Source: Clostridia bacterium
GTDB taxonomy: Bacteria; Bacillota; Clostridia; Oscillospirales; UBA644
DNA length: 5,204 nucleotides
Assembly (NCBI GenBank): GCA_017424085.1
Contig: JAFPBP010000229.1
Coordinates: 1-5,204, forward strand
Direction of reading: 5' to 3'
The notes beneath the pieces were generated by a model. The model had not been told where the DNA came from, did not search any database, and saw nothing but the letters and a program-made list of their open reading frames with translations. Position numbers and translations under genes: made by a program. This document shows positions 1 to 5,204 of the stretch, piece by piece (within the stretch, counting starts at the first letter, position 1; the number at the start of each line of letters is the position of its first letter).

Positions 1-753
1 GTAGATCTCGATGCAGTTGCCCTTCTTGTCGTAACGGTATTTGGAACGCAGACGGAAGGAGCCCCGCCCCGTTTCGTAAATGGACCGAAGAGCGTCCGCG
101 TCGTAGATCAGCTGAGCGCCACCGGGGAAATCGGGAGCGGTAAGAGTTGTGAGAATGTCGTGTTTCGGATTTTTCAGAAGCTCGATGGCGGTATTACAGA
201 CCTCGGTGAGGTTGAAGGAGCAGATCTCAGTGGTCATACCAACGGCAACGCCCTTGTTGGGGTTGACGAGGATATTGGGGAAGGTGACGGGAAGAAGAGT
301 GGGCTCCTTCATGGTACCGTCGTAGTTATCCACCATGTCCACCGTATCGTGATCGATCTCGGAGAACAACTCTGCGGAGAAGGCATCCAGCTTCACCTCG
401 GTATAACGGGGTGCGGCGTAGGCGGTATCACGGGAGGAATGCTTTCCGAAGTTCCCCTTGGATTCCACGAAGGGATGCAGCAGAGCCTCGTGCCCTCGGG
501 TAAGGCGCACCATGGTATCGTAGATGGCGGCGTCACCGTGGGGGTTGAGGCGCATGGTCTGACCCACCACGTTGGCGGATTTGGTCAGATTTCCGTTGAG
601 AAGCCCCATTTTGTACATGGTATAGAGCAATTTTCGATGAGCGGGCTTGAAGCCGTCGATCTCGGGAATGGCACGGGAGACGATGACGCTCATGGCGTAG
701 GGCATATAGTTCAATTCAAGCGTATCGGTAATTTTCTGTTCGGTCTGAGGCAT
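1..753 (-). CDS. Type IIA DNA topoisomerase subunit A (GyrA/ParC family), divergent, 3' part outside window
   Basis: This is the breakage-reunion subunit, which cuts and rejoins duplex DNA as an A2B2 complex with the B subunit encoded just upstream. The first 251 residues are present, about a third of a usual 700-800 residue protein; the tower, coiled coil and any C-terminal beta-pinwheel lie outside. Visible landmarks are YAMSVIVSRAIPEIDGFKPAHRKLLY (residues 19-44), the recognition-helix region with NPHGDAAIYDTMVRL (70-84), the catalytic pair Arg116-Tyr117 in AAPRYTEVKL, VDNYDGT (141-147) and FPNILVN with GVAVGM (158-173). The ATG at 753 lies 17 nt after the B-subunit stop and has AAAGGGGGA eight bases upstream. 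Odd points: the usual HPHGDS reads NPHGDA, so the first His is Asn and the quinolone-contact Ser is Ala; the loop before the active site is KHSSRD rather than SIDGD-like. The family is certain. Gyrase versus topo IV cannot be decided without the C-terminal domain; a second, topo IV-like pair is my inference. Confidence 0.95.
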   Translation of the reverse strand, partial: MPQTEQKITDTLELNYMPYAMSVIVSRAIPEIDGFKPAHRKLLYTMYKMGLLNGNLTKSANVVGQTMRLNPHGDAAIYDTMVRLTRGHEALLHPFVESKGNFGKHSSRDTAYAAPRYTEVKLDAFSAELFSEIDHDTVDMVDNYDGTMKEPTLLPVTFPNILVNPNKGVAVGMTTEICSFNLTEVCNTAIELLKNPKHDILTTLTAPDFPGGAQLIYDADALRSIYETGRGSFRLRSKYRYDKKGNCIEIY

Positions 754-770
754 GATTCCTTCCCCCTTTC

Positions 771-2753
771 TCAAATGTCCGCAAGCTCAAGATACTGAGC
801 TCCGCATTCGGCGATGTGCTGCTTTCGTCCCTCCAGATCGTCGCCCAGAAGCATATCAAAGACCCTCGCGGTCTTTTCCGCCTCCTCGGGCAGAACCTTG
901 ATCAAACGGCGGGTTTCGGGATCCATGGTGGTCAGCTTCATCATTTCGGGCTCGTTTTCACCGAGACCCTTGGAGCGCTGAACGGTATATTTTCCCGTCA
1001 ACCCCGAGACGATCTCATTCTTCTCCCGATCGGTGTAGGCAAACCACGTCTTATCCTTTTGCGTGATTTCATACAAGGGAGATTCAGCGATGTAAACCTT
1101 TCCCTCGTCCAGAAGACGGGGCGTAAGACGATAGATCATGGCAAGGATCAGCGTTCGGATCTGATAGCCGTCCTCATCGGCATCGGTGCAGATGATGATC
1201 TTTCCGAAGCGGAGGTTGTCAATGTTGAATGCAGATTCCTGACTGCCCTTCATCTTGATATCCACGCCGCATCCGAGCACCTTGATCAGATCGGTGATGA
1301 TGGGGCTCTTGAGGATCTTGTTGTATTCCACCTTCAGGCAGTTGAGGATCTTACCGCGGACGGGCATGATTGCCTGGAATTCCGCCTGTCGGGCGAACTT
1401 GACCGAGCCCAATGCAGAGTCACCCTCTACGATATAAAGCTCGCGCACGGAGGGATCCTTGGAGCGGCAATCCACGAACTTCTCCACCCGATTGGCGATA
1501 TCCATCTCCACGGTAAGCTTCTTTTTCAGATTCAGACGGGTCTTTTCCGCGTTCTCACGGCTCCGCTTGTTGACGAGGATCTGCTCGGCAACCTTGTCCG
1601 CCTCCGCCTTATGCTCGATGAAATAGACCTCCAGAGAATGGCGCAAAAACTCGTTCATCGCCTCGTAGACGTACTTATTATTGATCGCCTTTTTGGTCTG
1701 ATTTTCGTAGGAGGTAGAGGTGGAGAAGGAGTTGGAGATCAGTACCAGACAGTCCTGAACGTCCTGAAAGGTGATCTTCGACTCGTTCTTGGTGTATTTC
1801 CCGATCTTGCGGATATAGTTGTCAAAGGCGTACACAAAAGCACTTCTTACCGCCTTATCGGGAGAGCCGCCGTATTCCAGAAAGCTGGAGTTGTGGTAAT
1901 ACTCCATGCGGTTGACGGTATTGGAGAAGGCGCACGCCACGTTGAGGCGGACCTTGTATTCGGGAAGGTCCTCACGGTCCCGTCCCTGCCGCTCGCAGGA
2001 CCACAGCTGGGGCAGAGCAATGGCATCGTCACCGATGAAGGAATTGACATAATCCTCAATACCCTTTTCGTAGCAATAGGTCTCCTCCTCAAAGCGCTTG
2101 TCCACCGAATCCTGCCAGCGGAGCACCAGAGTCAGACCTGCGTTACAGATCGCCTGCTGCTGGAGAACGCCCTGAAAATAGGAGCGGGGAATTTCGATCT
2201 CGGTAAAAACCTTCAGATCGGGCTTCCAGCGGATGGTGGAGCCGCGCTTGTGCTTCATTTCCACCTTTTTCAGCACATTTTCCTTCTTCTTTTCCACGGG
2301 CTTACCCTCGCGGAAGGAAAGCTTGTACTGATAGTTTCCGTCGTAGATCTCCGCCTCCATGAACTCGGAGGCGTACTGGGTGGCACAAAGCCCCAGACCG
2401 TTCAAGCCCAGAGAATATTCATAAAGATTGGAGGCGTCGTCGCCGTATTTGCCGCCTGCGTACATTTCACAGAAGAGCAGCTCCCAGTTGTAGGCGTTCT
2501 CCTTCTGGTTGAAGTCCACGGGAATGCCGTTACCGAAGTCGGTGACCTCAAGAGACAGGTCGGCGTAGCGGGTGACGATGATCTTCGAGCCTCTTCCCTC
2601 CTTGAACTCGTCGATGGAGTTGGAAAGGATCTCGAAGAAGGAATGGCAGCATCCCTCCAGCCCATTGGATCCGAAGATTACCGAGGGACGAAGACGGACG
2701 CGGTCGGCGCCTTTTAAGGATTTAATACTGTCGTTGTTGTACTCGTTTGCCAC
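771..2753 (-). CDS. Type IIA DNA topoisomerase subunit B (GyrB/ParE family), divergent, complete
   Basis: This is the ATPase subunit of a type IIA topoisomerase; ATP-driven dimerisation captures the transported DNA segment. The 660 residues match Gram-positive GyrB or ParE length, without the large insert of enterobacterial GyrB. Domains in order: GHKL ATPase (about 15-210) with EILSNSIDE (Asn45), DFGNGIP (Asp72) and GLNGLGL (116-122); transducer (about 220-385) with the ATP-contacting QTK loop (352-354); TOPRIM (about 436-555) with EGDSA (Glu443) and the metal-binding DADED of residues 524-528; and a C-terminal segment with RSKGLGEN (593-600) and TTMDPETRR (608-616). The start is GTG, with GAGG eight bases upstream (2762-2765) and no nearby in-frame ATG. 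The gene lies 41 nt after mtaB and 17 nt before the A subunit. Odd points: DGSHIRTL, near-invariant in the family, is DGYQIRTL here, and the stretch after EGDSA reads LGSVKFARQ instead of GGSAKQGR. Catalytic residues are intact, so activity is expected. Gyrase or topo IV is unresolved. Confidence 0.96.
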   Translation of the reverse strand: MANEYNNDSIKSLKGADRVRLRPSVIFGSNGLEGCCHSFFEILSNSIDEFKEGRGSKIIVTRYADLSLEVTDFGNGIPVDFNQKENAYNWELLFCEMYAGGKYGDDASNLYEYSLGLNGLGLCATQYASEFMEAEIYDGNYQYKLSFREGKPVEKKKENVLKKVEMKHKRGSTIRWKPDLKVFTEIEIPRSYFQGVLQQQAICNAGLTLVLRWQDSVDKRFEEETYCYEKGIEDYVNSFIGDDAIALPQLWSCERQGRDREDLPEYKVRLNVACAFSNTVNRMEYYHNSSFLEYGGSPDKAVRSAFVYAFDNYIRKIGKYTKNESKITFQDVQDCLVLISNSFSTSTSYENQTKKAINNKYVYEAMNEFLRHSLEVYFIEHKAEADKVAEQILVNKRSRENAEKTRLNLKKKLTVEMDIANRVEKFVDCRSKDPSVRELYIVEGDSALGSVKFARQAEFQAIMPVRGKILNCLKVEYNKILKSPIITDLIKVLGCGVDIKMKGSQESAFNIDNLRFGKIIICTDADEDGYQIRTLILAMIYRLTPRLLDEGKVYIAESPLYEITQKDKTWFAYTDREKNEIVSGLTGKYTVQRSKGLGENEPEMMKLTTMDPETRRLIKVLPEEAEKTARVFDMLLGDDLEGRKQHIAECGAQYLELADI

Positions 2754-2794
2754 GAAGGAAACCTCACTTTATCTATTTCTATCACACATAATTC

Positions 2795-4060
2795 TCAGAT
2801 CAGAACACCCTTCCCCGGAGCGACGATGCGGACGGGAAGGATCTGCCCGACGAGATCGTTTTTACTCTCAACGGACAGGGACAAAAAATTCTCGGAATAG
2901 CCACGGGCAACCCCGTTTTCCCAAGACTCAAACAATACCAAAACGGTTTGATTCACGAAGGAATCCGCAAAGGACCGCTCACTCTCCTCCGACAGACGAA
3001 GCATGCGACGGCAGCGTTCCTTTTTGACGGGCGGAGGAACGGGGTCGGGCATGTCCCATGCGGGAGTTCCTCGACGGGGAGAGAAGGGGAAAACGTTGAT
3101 CTTAGCGAATCCGATGGCTTTTGCAAAGGCAAGGGTCTCTTCAAATTCTGCCTCGGTCTCCCCCGGAAAGCCAACGATGATATCGGTGGTCAGGGCAACG
3201 TCAGGGAAGGCTTCCCGCAGGAGCTTTGCATAGGAATCGTATTCCGCTGCGGTATAACGGCGGCGCATCCGCTTCAGAGTTGCGGTGCATCCGCTCTGGA
3301 GGGACAGATTGAAGTGATGACACAGATGCCGAAGCCGCTTCATCCGCGCCACGTGGTCGGGCGTGATCATCACGGGCTCGGTGGAGCCGAGGCGAATGCG
3401 CTCCAGCCCCTCGATGGCATCCAGCCGATCCAGAAGATCGTACAGATCGTACCGTCCGTGCTCCCGTCCGTAGCTGTCCAGATGAATTCCCGTAAGAACC
3501 ACCTCACGGTAGCCCTGCCGCACCAGCCCCTCCACCTCGGAAACGGCGTCGTCGATGGTCTTACTGCGGATGGGACCGCGAGCGTAAGGGATAATGCAAT
3601 AAGAGCAGAAATTACAGCATCCGTCCTGGACCTTCACCGTGGCACGGACCCGCTCGTCCGATTGCAGGATCATGGGCTCAAAGGCTCGGTGGGAAAGAAT
3701 GGGCGTTACCGCATTTACGGACGCACGCTCGGCAAGAACCCGATCCACCAATGCGGGAAGGCTCGTCTTATCCCGATTTCCGAGAACGATATCCGCCTCG
3801 GGACAGGATTCGGGCTCCACCTGCGTCAGGCATCCCAGAACGGCAACGATCGCATCGGGAGAGATGCGACGGGCGCGCCGCATCATCTGACGGCTCTTGC
3901 GGGAGCTCTCCTCGGTAACGGCACAGGAATGGATCACCGCAAGATCGCAGGGCGCTCCGAAGGGCACAAGCTCGTCCCCCCGCTCCTCGAACAGGCGACG
4001 GAGGATCTGCGATTCATAATGATTCACTTTACAACCCAAGGTACAGATCGAAACCCGCAC
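2795..4060 (-). CDS. mtaB: tRNA (t6A37-C2)-methylthiotransferase MtaB
   Basis: This radical-SAM enzyme of the MiaB/RimO family adds a methylthio group to t6A at position 37 of ANN-decoding tRNAs, giving ms2t6A, in the cytosol. The 421-residue protein shows the N-terminal UPF0004 domain with three cluster cysteines (Cys10 in TLGCKVN, Cys46 in HSCAVT, Cys77 in LGCLTQ). The radical-SAM CxxxCxxC motif is DGCCNFCSYC (Cys148, Cys152, Cys155), followed by IIPYARGPIRS. VVLTGIHLDSYG (187-198), STEP, LQSGC and GFPGETEAEF favour MtaB over MiaB or RimO. The last 60 or so residues look like a TRAM-type RNA-binding domain. The GTG at 4060 is preferred: GGGGAGG (4069-4075) sits eight bases upstream. The in-frame GTG at 4069 would overlap that site and only adds three residues. 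It is the first gene of the leftward unit, behind a strong promoter. No key residue is missing. Confidence 0.95.
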   Translation of the reverse strand: MRVSICTLGCKVNHYESQILRRLFEERGDELVPFGAPCDLAVIHSCAVTEESSRKSRQMMRRARRISPDAIVAVLGCLTQVEPESCPEADIVLGNRDKTSLPALVDRVLAERASVNAVTPILSHRAFEPMILQSDERVRATVKVQDGCCNFCSYCIIPYARGPIRSKTIDDAVSEVEGLVRQGYREVVLTGIHLDSYGREHGRYDLYDLLDRLDAIEGLERIRLGSTEPVMITPDHVARMKRLRHLCHHFNLSLQSGCTATLKRMRRRYTAAEYDSYAKLLREAFPDVALTTDIIVGFPGETEAEFEETLAFAKAIGFAKINVFPFSPRRGTPAWDMPDPVPPPVKKERCRRMLRLSEESERSFADSFVNQTVLVLFESWENGVARGYSENFLSLSVESKNDLVGQILPVRIVAPGKGVLI

Positions 4061-4068
4061 GGAACACA

Positions 4069-4075
4069 CCTCCCC
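4069..4075 (-). promoter_or_regulatory. Ribosome binding site of mtaB (decides the start)
   Basis: On the minus strand GGGGAGG lies here, with an eight-base spacer to the GTG at 4060. The alternative in-frame GTG at 4069-4067 shares a base with this site and cannot be served by it, so the shorter protein beginning MRVSICTLGCKVN is favoured. Family members also usually begin only a few residues before the TLGCKVN motif. Confidence 0.8.
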
Positions 4076-4103
4076 TTTTACGGACTATATACAATAATAT
4101 ACC

Positions 4104-4132
4104 ATTATACTATATTTTTGCCCTTTTGACAA
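4104..4132 (-). promoter_or_regulatory. Sigma-A-type promoter for the mtaB-topoisomerase operon
   Basis: Reading the minus strand, TTGTCA (4132-4127) is followed by exactly 17 bases and a perfect TATAAT (4109-4104). Transcription should start near 4097, leaving a leader of about 37 nt before the mtaB GTG at 4060. The surrounding sequence is strongly AT-rich. It lies just downstream of the terminator-like hairpin of the neighbouring small gene, which suggests an independent unit. No operator or riboswitch fold is apparent in the short leader. Confidence 0.88.
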
Positions 4133-4142
4133 GAGAATTCAC

Positions 4143-4187
4143 AAAAAATTCCCAAAAGCTCTGTGCCCGAATTGCTTCGGGCTACAG
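4143..4187 (-). terminator. Hairpin terminator downstream of the small membrane-protein gene
   Basis: On the minus strand CTGT, one unpaired base, GCCCGAA, loop GCAA, TTCGGGC and ACAG form a stem of 11 pairs with a single-base bulge, closed by a GNRA-type tetraloop. Three bases later comes TTTT (4157-4154), and slightly further on a run of six T (4148-4143). The hairpin begins 17 bases after the stop of the 52-codon gene and ends before the mtaB -35 box. The T-run is not immediately adjacent to the stem, so strength is uncertain. On the plus strand no T-tract follows, so it reads as a leftward terminator. Confidence 0.65.
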
Positions 4188-4204
4188 AACACAGGCACAT
4201 CGGA

Positions 4205-4363
4205 TCAGCAGCAGGGATTCCGATGACAGGGATCACAGCATTCTCCCTCGGAGGAACGGTCGAAAAACAGGAAATAAAGCACAATGACCGCAATGATCAC
4301 GATCCACCAGGTATTGGAGCTGTCGGAGGAATTTGAGCAGCCGCAGGAATTACCGAATAGCAT
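4205..4363 (-). CDS. Small cysteine-rich single-pass membrane protein, 52 residues, function unknown
   Basis: I do not recognise a named family. The frame encodes an N-terminal MLFGNSCGCSNSSDSSNTWW, a hydrophobic segment WWIVIIAVIVLYFLFF (residues 19-34), and the tail DRSSEGECCDPCHRNPCC. Seven of 52 residues are cysteine (7, 9, 42, 43, 46, 51, 52), in clusters on both sides of the membrane segment; the tail pattern is CC-x2-C-x4-CC with His47. Such a tail could bind metal or form disulfides, but this is inference. Coding is supported by the ATG at 4363 preceded by GAGGTGAT (4369-4376), a near-ideal Shine-Dalgarno, and by a hairpin terminator after the stop. The order Ser/Asn/Cys-rich head, Trp-Trp, then an Ile/Val-rich helix resembles short hypothetical membrane proteins common in Clostridia (from memory, not searched). 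Topology cannot be fixed from charge alone. It lies divergent to the LRR gene. Confidence 0.72.
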   Translation of the reverse strand: MLFGNSCGCSNSSDSSNTWWIVIIAVIVLYFLFFDRSSEGECCDPCHRNPCC

Positions 4364-4368
4364 TTTTC

Positions 4369-4376
4369 ATCACCTC
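4369..4376 (-). promoter_or_regulatory. Ribosome binding site of the 52-codon membrane protein
   Basis: The minus strand carries GAGGTGAT, an eight-base match to the complement of the 16S 3' end, with GAGG nine bases from the ATG at 4363. It is the strongest ribosome binding site in the window and the main reason to call this short frame a real gene. The ATG inside the site (4370-4368) is out of frame and is not used. Confidence 0.75.
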
Positions 4377-4457
4377 ACTCCATTTTATGCAGAATGCCGA
4401 CAAGGGTGAATCGATCGCGCAAGACAGTGATTTTCACAAAAAAACCGCATTTTCCCC

Positions 4458-4486
4458 TTGCAATGACCTTGATATTGTGTTATAAT
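4458..4486 (+). promoter_or_regulatory. Extended -10 sigma-A-type promoter for the LRR protein gene
   Basis: TTGCAA (4458-4463) is followed by exactly 17 bases and a perfect TATAAT (4481-4486). The bases TG one position upstream of the -10 (4478-4479) make it an extended -10 promoter. Transcription should begin near 4493, inside the inverted repeat at 4480-4502, giving a leader of about 47 nt before the ATG at 4540. This should be a strong constitutive promoter unless something binds the overlapping palindrome. Confidence 0.85.
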
Positions 4487-4502
4487 ATAAGTTATATTAT
4501 AA
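4480..4502. repeat. Perfect 11-bp inverted repeat overlapping the LRR promoter -10 and start site
   Basis: TTATAATATAA (4480-4490), one G, then TTATATTATAA (4492-4502) form a perfect inverted repeat around a single central base. It covers the whole -10 box and the predicted start site of the rightward promoter, the usual place for a repressor operator. It consists only of A and T apart from the centre, and the mirrored copy also puts a TATAAT on the minus strand (4501-4496), though without a convincing -35. A chance palindrome in AT-rich promoter DNA remains possible. Confidence 0.55.
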
Positions 4503-4529
4503 ATCACACGCGCACGCGCTCACGCATAC

Positions 4530-4533
4530 GGAG
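4530..4533 (+). promoter_or_regulatory. Ribosome binding site of the LRR protein gene
   Basis: GGAG lies six bases upstream of the ATG at 4540. It is shorter and weaker than the sites of the leftward genes, but it is well placed and fixes the start of the lysine-rich N-terminus. Confidence 0.65.
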
Positions 4534-4539
4534 ATCCAT

Positions 4540-5204
4540 ATGGCTGAAAACAAAGCGAAACAGAAGAAAGAAAACGCACCCCCCAAGCCCGCACGGGGTC
4601 TGAAACGATTCTGGTTCTGGCTCAACGGGCTGGATGAATACGGAAAAGCGCCCAAGCCGCTCCGCATCACCTTCGGACGGCAGTTGGGTCGGTTTTTCAC
4701 GGTCATTCTTGCCTTCCTCGGGATCTTCGGACTGGCACTCGTCGCCTATCAGCTTCCCCGCATCTCCGCAGAGGGCGGCTTTCGGATCCTTTGGCTGGAA
4801 GAGATTCTGGATCAGACCAGAACCGACGAGGAAAAAATCTACGACAACCGTGCCACGGTGGAAGAGGCGTTTGCCTATCGAATCAAAAGCGACGGAACGG
4901 TTGCAATCGCAGGCTACGTGGGAAAGGAAAATATCGTAATTCTTCCCCGCACCATTGACGGAAAGACCATTACGGAGATCGATGCGGGCGCATTTACCCG
5001 ATCGGAGATCTATTCCATCACCCTATGCAACTCGATCACGGTCATCGGAGACAACGCCTTCTACGGATGCCCCTATCTGACCGAGATCACCCTGTCCAAA
5101 AGCCTTACGTCCATCGGACGCAACGCCTTCAGCGGATGTGTTCTTTTGGAGAAGGTGGTAATCCCCCAAGGGGTAACGGTCCTGAAGAGCAACACCTTCT
5201 CCGA
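4540..5204 (+). CDS. Membrane-anchored BspA-like leucine-rich-repeat (LRR_5) protein, 3' part outside window
   Basis: The frame stays open from the ATG to the right edge, giving 221 residues of a longer protein. Residues 1-51 form a basic, Lys/Arg-rich stretch with an aromatic patch RFWFWLNG (23-30). One hydrophobic helix, FFTVILAFLGIFGLALVAY (about 52-70), follows. After a linker with an acidic segment (87-110), residues 112-221 match the BspA/TpLRR pattern: an entry unit FAYRIKSDGTVAIAGYVG, then repeats of about 23 residues with IxxIGxxAFxxCxxLxxIxL spacing (ITEIDAGAF, ITVIGDNAFYGC, LTSIGRNAFSGC, VTVLKSNTF). The helix begins about 50 residues in with a basic flank, so a signal anchor with the repeats outside the cell is the likely topology. 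BspA-type repeats usually mediate surface binding to host or other bacteria; the ligand is unknown. It has its own strong promoter. Confidence 0.88.
   Translation, partial: MAENKAKQKKENAPPKPARGLKRFWFWLNGLDEYGKAPKPLRITFGRQLGRFFTVILAFLGIFGLALVAYQLPRISAEGGFRILWLEEILDQTRTDEEKIYDNRATVEEAFAYRIKSDGTVAIAGYVGKENIVILPRTIDGKTITEIDAGAFTRSEIYSITLCNSITVIGDNAFYGCPYLTEITLSKSLTSIGRNAFSGCVLLEKVVIPQGVTVLKSNTFS

Larger units (their letters stand above)
4364..4539. other. Divergent intergenic region
   Basis: This gap of 176 bases separates the leftward small membrane-protein gene from the rightward LRR gene. It holds the small gene's ribosome binding site, a run of seven A (4438-4444) that could act as an UP-like element, the strong rightward promoter, an AT-only inverted repeat, and an alternating purine-pyrimidine tract in the LRR leader. 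A convincing leftward promoter was not found: the best -10 lies so close that transcription would start inside the Shine-Dalgarno. No RNA gene is recognised. Confidence 0.6.

Noticed and set aside
160..798. A 212-codon plus-strand frame opposite the topoisomerase A start
   Set aside because: It is antisense to the conserved GyrA/ParC N-terminus and crosses the junction of the two topoisomerase genes; it shows no motif.
816..2717. A 633-codon open frame on the plus strand opposite the topoisomerase B gene
   Set aside because: Its translation shows no recognisable domain and it lies wholly antisense to a gene with complete family motifs. Long stop-free antisense frames arise when the real gene rarely uses TTA, CTA and TCA codons.
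4067..4069. Upstream GTG as the mtaB start, adding three residues
   Set aside because: It overlaps the ribosome binding site by one base, whereas the GTG at 4060 is ideally spaced.
2948..4129. A 393-codon plus-strand frame opposite mtaB
   Set aside because: It is the antisense shadow of mtaB and ends across the leftward promoter. It has low-complexity Gly/His/Arg-rich content, no ribosome binding site of note and no family resemblance.
4105..4293. A 62-codon minus-strand frame overlapping the small membrane-protein gene
   Set aside because: It is shifted relative to the frame with the strong ribosome binding site, runs through the terminator hairpin and ends inside the mtaB -10 box.
4382..4408. 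Possible leftward promoter for the small gene: TTCACC-17-TAAAAT, which also reads AC-16-CATAAAATG, like sporulation sigma-K
   Set aside because: Transcription would start near 4375, inside the Shine-Dalgarno, leaving no usable leader. The motif is weak, and nothing else in the window shows a sporulating host.
4424..4438. GTGA-TTT-TCAC mini palindrome next to an A-tract, considered as an operator or terminator
   Set aside because: The arms are only four bases, with no supporting stem or second copy; this is expected by chance.
4496..4501. TATAAT on the minus strand inside the palindrome as a leftward promoter
   Set aside because: No acceptable -35 is found 16-18 bases upstream, where the sequence is GC-rich. 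The box is explained by the symmetry of the inverted repeat, although a weak bidirectional activity is not excluded.

Overview
The window looks like chromosomal DNA of a Gram-positive anaerobe of the class Clostridia, probably a gut Oscillospiraceae/Ruminococcaceae-type lineage. This is inferred from moderate GC content, strong purine-rich Shine-Dalgarno sites, consensus sigma-A promoters in AT-rich gaps, a MtaB-type tRNA methylthiotransferase, a divergent second type IIA topoisomerase pair and a BspA-like leucine-rich-repeat protein. No rRNA, tRNA, CRISPR array, insertion sequence or phage gene is visible.

Leftward unit (1-4132, minus strand). A near-perfect promoter (TTGTCA-17-TATAAT) drives mtaB (GTG start best placed at 4060). 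After 41 nt comes a complete 660-residue GyrB/ParE-type topoisomerase B subunit (GTG start at 2753). After a further 17 nt comes the GyrA/ParC-type A subunit (ATG at 753), which runs off the left edge after 251 residues. With no terminator between them, the three genes look like one operon. Both topoisomerase subunits keep the core catalytic residues (GHKL Asn/Asp, QTK lysine, TOPRIM Glu/DxDxD, the Arg-Tyr cleavage pair) but differ from textbook gyrase and topo IV at several normally invariant positions.

Middle island (4143-4379, minus strand). A gene of only 52 codons (4205-4363) encodes a cysteine-rich single-pass membrane microprotein. It has a near-ideal Shine-Dalgarno and is followed by a GNRA-loop hairpin with T-tracts that separates it from the mtaB promoter.

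Rightward unit (4458-5204, plus strand). A strong extended -10 promoter (TTGCAA-17-TATAAT, with TG one base upstream) overlaps a perfect 11-bp inverted repeat. It drives a membrane-anchored BspA-type LRR_5 protein, cut by the right edge after 221 residues.

The leftward operon links tRNA modification with DNA topology. The microprotein and the LRR protein are divergent and share a 176-nt intergenic region. No complete novel system is evident. The items most worth a second look are the microprotein, the divergent topoisomerase pair and the promoter-overlapping palindrome.
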